Both the position numbers and the translations under genes were made by a program. Of a stretch of 64,000 nucleotides of DNA, positions 62,465 through 64,000 are shown one piece after another. Each line of letters starts with the position of its first letter. Positions within the stretch are counted from its first letter, which is position 1. Source of the DNA: Flavobacterium piscinae (GTDB lineage Bacteria; Bacteroidota; Bacteroidia; Flavobacteriales; Flavobacteriaceae); the NCBI RefSeq assembly GCF_004122145.1, contig NZ_SBKQ01000001.1:186001-250000 (forward strand). The letters are read 5' to 3'. The notes under the pieces are model-generated. The model was not told the DNA's origin, did not search any database, and saw nothing but the letters and a program-made list of their open reading frames with translations.

Positions 62465-64000
62465 CTAAAATTTTATAAATTTACCTTCTCTAGGATATAA
62501 AAAATTTAATTTTACCAACGCAGGTTGTTGGAGGCTTTTCATATGATTGAGTACATAATTTTTATTTTCAAGATCAAATGGTATAAAAGAGTTAAATGAT
62601 AGATATGAAAGCCGTTGACCATAACTTGAGCCAAGTTCCTTCCTAATTGAATTCATTGTATTTACTATTCTACCTGTCTCACCCCATTTTACTGATTCGC
62701 TACCATGTGCCTCGCCATACAATAAATCGGTATGTAAAGCCTCATGCATGAATGTCATACCAAAACCCATAGTCTTGTTATTCAGAGCATCACTGGCACC
62801 TGAAATAAAATTATTAACTTCATTAACATCAATTTTAAAATTCAGACCTTCGCCGTTGGATCCTCCTTCATCTACTAATTTAAAGAGACCGACTTTAGGA
62901 TTGTCAATCGCTTTAATCATTAATCCTCTAGCAATGCGACTTCCGATTTCTTTTCCGTCTTTATCTTTAGAAATAATTGCATTTCCATCTTTGTCTTTTT
63001 TGTATTCCAACTTTTCATCAACTATTTCATATGTTAACCCAGTTTGTTCAGACAAATCTTCAATTATCTCATCCACAATTTTAGTTTCATTCTTTTTGTC
63101 ATATTCTTTAGCTGCTGATAAATCAATCTGCATACCATCAGGATCAATAAAATAAACAGGGTTGTTCATACAGTAATTATAGTTTGACCATCGTCTATAT
63201 TTCTCCGCCAACGGGTCAATATTCATCCATCTACCAATAGCTGGGTCATAATTCCTCGCTCCAAAGTCGTAGAAGTTAAGCCCTAACTCGTCTTGCCACT
63301 CCTTTCCATTATACTTATAATCATAAATCGTCAGGTTAGTCGGAGTTATCTCAATACCGCCGGTGCCTGCTAACTTCTCGTAATCTTTTTTGTTCATATT
63401 ATAATTTCGGTGTTTTAAACCAAAAGGATAATAGTTGTTTTCTTCTAATATAGTAAGAACGTTGGTGATCGGGTGTTTGGTATAAGTGAGTCGAACATTC
63501 CCTAAATGGTCAGTGTAATTAAAAACGTAACGATAAATGTTGTTGGTAGTCCCAAAACCGGTATCTTCATCAATCACATTCTTTACATAACCTTCGGCAT
63601 GGGGAAAGAATTCTAATTTGTTATTTATATATTGAAATCCTGTTAAATAATCAGTAGTCGTAACAGTTGAGCCTTCAGTCGCCACTTTTCTAACCTTTAC
63701 ACCAGTAGCGTTGTAAATATAAGAAATATTTCCTGAGGTAGCAAAGGTGATTTGGGTAGGTAAATTAAGATGATTGTATTTTATAGCGGTAATGCCTTTG
63801 TTGTGGTCTGCCGTCATATTTCCATTCGCATCGTATGTATAATCATTGCCTGTATTGGTTCCGTCTTTAAAACCATTGGGGTTATTGGTATTATCTTCAA
63901 CTTTTAACAGTTGATTTGGACTTATTGTGCTGTATGTATACACTAAATCATCAATTACCAAGTTTTGGTTTATATCATCATACTCCCCGTTGCGTTGCAA
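62465..64000 (-). CDS. RHS repeat-associated core protein with C-terminal HExxH effector domain, 5' end cut by window
   Basis: The last 511 residues of a larger RHS/YD-repeat protein. YD-type text (YTYDANGNMTADHNKG) leads to the RHS core: YTDHLGNVRLTY, YYPFGLKHRNYN, NGKEWQDELGLNFYDFGARNYDPAIGRWMNIDPLAEKYRR, with the conserved end NPVYFIDPDG. The following C-terminal domain of about 220 residues is unique; it holds FMHEALHTDLL, an HExxH zinc-protease motif, with another acidic/His region GEAHG nearby. RHS proteins use such variable C-terminal domains as toxins. The substrate of this putative metalloprotease is unknown. Confidence 0.82.
   Translation of the reverse strand: MQRNGEYDDINQNLVIDDLVYTYSTISPNQLLKVEDNTNNPNGFKDGTNTGNDYTYDANGNMTADHNKGITAIKYNHLNLPTQITFATSGNISYIYNATGVKVRKVATEGSTVTTTDYLTGFQYINNKLEFFPHAEGYVKNVIDEDTGFGTTNNIYRYVFNYTDHLGNVRLTYTKHPITNVLTILEENNYYPFGLKHRNYNMNKKDYEKLAGTGGIEITPTNLTIYDYKYNGKEWQDELGLNFYDFGARNYDPAIGRWMNIDPLAEKYRRWSNYNYCMNNPVYFIDPDGMQIDLSAAKEYDKKNETKIVDEIIEDLSEQTGLTYEIVDEKLEYKKDKDGNAIISKDKDGKEIGSRIARGLMIKAIDNPKVGLFKLVDEGGSNGEGLNFKIDVNEVNNFISGASDALNNKTMGFGMTFMHEALHTDLLYGEAHGSESVKWGETGRIVNTMNSIRKELGSSYGQRLSYLSFNSFIPFDLENKNYVLNHMKSLQQPALVKLNFLYPREGKFIKF

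Overview
The window looks like a chromosomal segment of a Flavobacterium-like member of the Flavobacteriaceae (Bacteroidota). Reasons visible in the sequence are low GC content, Bacteroidota-type promoters (TAnnTTTG, sometimes with TTG 18-19 bases upstream), no Shine-Dalgarno sequences to speak of, Por secretion system (T9SS) C-terminal sorting domains, a mevalonate-pathway operon, and a DNA polymerase III alpha subunit fused to its own proofreading exonuclease. No plasmid, phage or conjugative backbone genes are visible.

Layout. 1-8.3 kb is housekeeping: trmN6 (partial), rimM-rpsP, a lipoprotein, a glycine-rich RNA-binding protein, the exonuclease-dnaE fusion and thioredoxin. 8.3-22.9 kb is the most distinctive region: two copies of a module made of a LytTR response regulator and a TPR-containing membrane histidine kinase (minus strand), each beside divergently transcribed giant secreted repeat proteins (three in all). 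These carry YadA-head-like beta-solenoid repeats and a C-terminal S74-type intramolecular chaperone domain. 23-30.5 kb holds a DUF58 protein, tRNA-Asp, rluE, tspO and an isoprenoid operon (mvaD, a RelE/ParE-type toxin-antitoxin pair, a GHMP kinase, a UbiA prenyltransferase, an rluB-like gene and a SnoaL-like gene). 30.5-38.5 kb has an M3 peptidase, a giant T9SS type B protein with tandem repeats, tRNA-Leu and an M20 dipeptidase. 38.8-49.9 kb has DUF4407, YjbR, cyclase, hemW, ruvC, flippase and glycosyltransferase genes, then a BlaI/M56/TPR operon with clear operators and a divergent DUF456 gene. 50-57.7 kb has two tandem paralogous T9SS type A proteins, a flavoprotein and a GDPD lipoprotein. 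57.8-64 kb has a phosphoesterase/beta-barrel fusion, a decayed IS1-like transposase fragment, and the 3' end of an RHS polymorphic-toxin gene with a likely immunity gene.

Intergenic DNA is rich in short repeats: degenerate heptamer tracts (one of them inside hemW), a 30-bp perfect inverted repeat, CATTAAG-word arrays, and two copies of a roughly 140-bp structured element whose stems differ but still pair.

The strongest candidates for something little described are (i) the duplicated LytTR/TPR-kinase/S74-solenoid fibre module, (ii) the RHS C-terminal HExxH domain with its secreted partner, and (iii) the structured intergenic element. All functional assignments come from motif recognition by eye; no database search was run.
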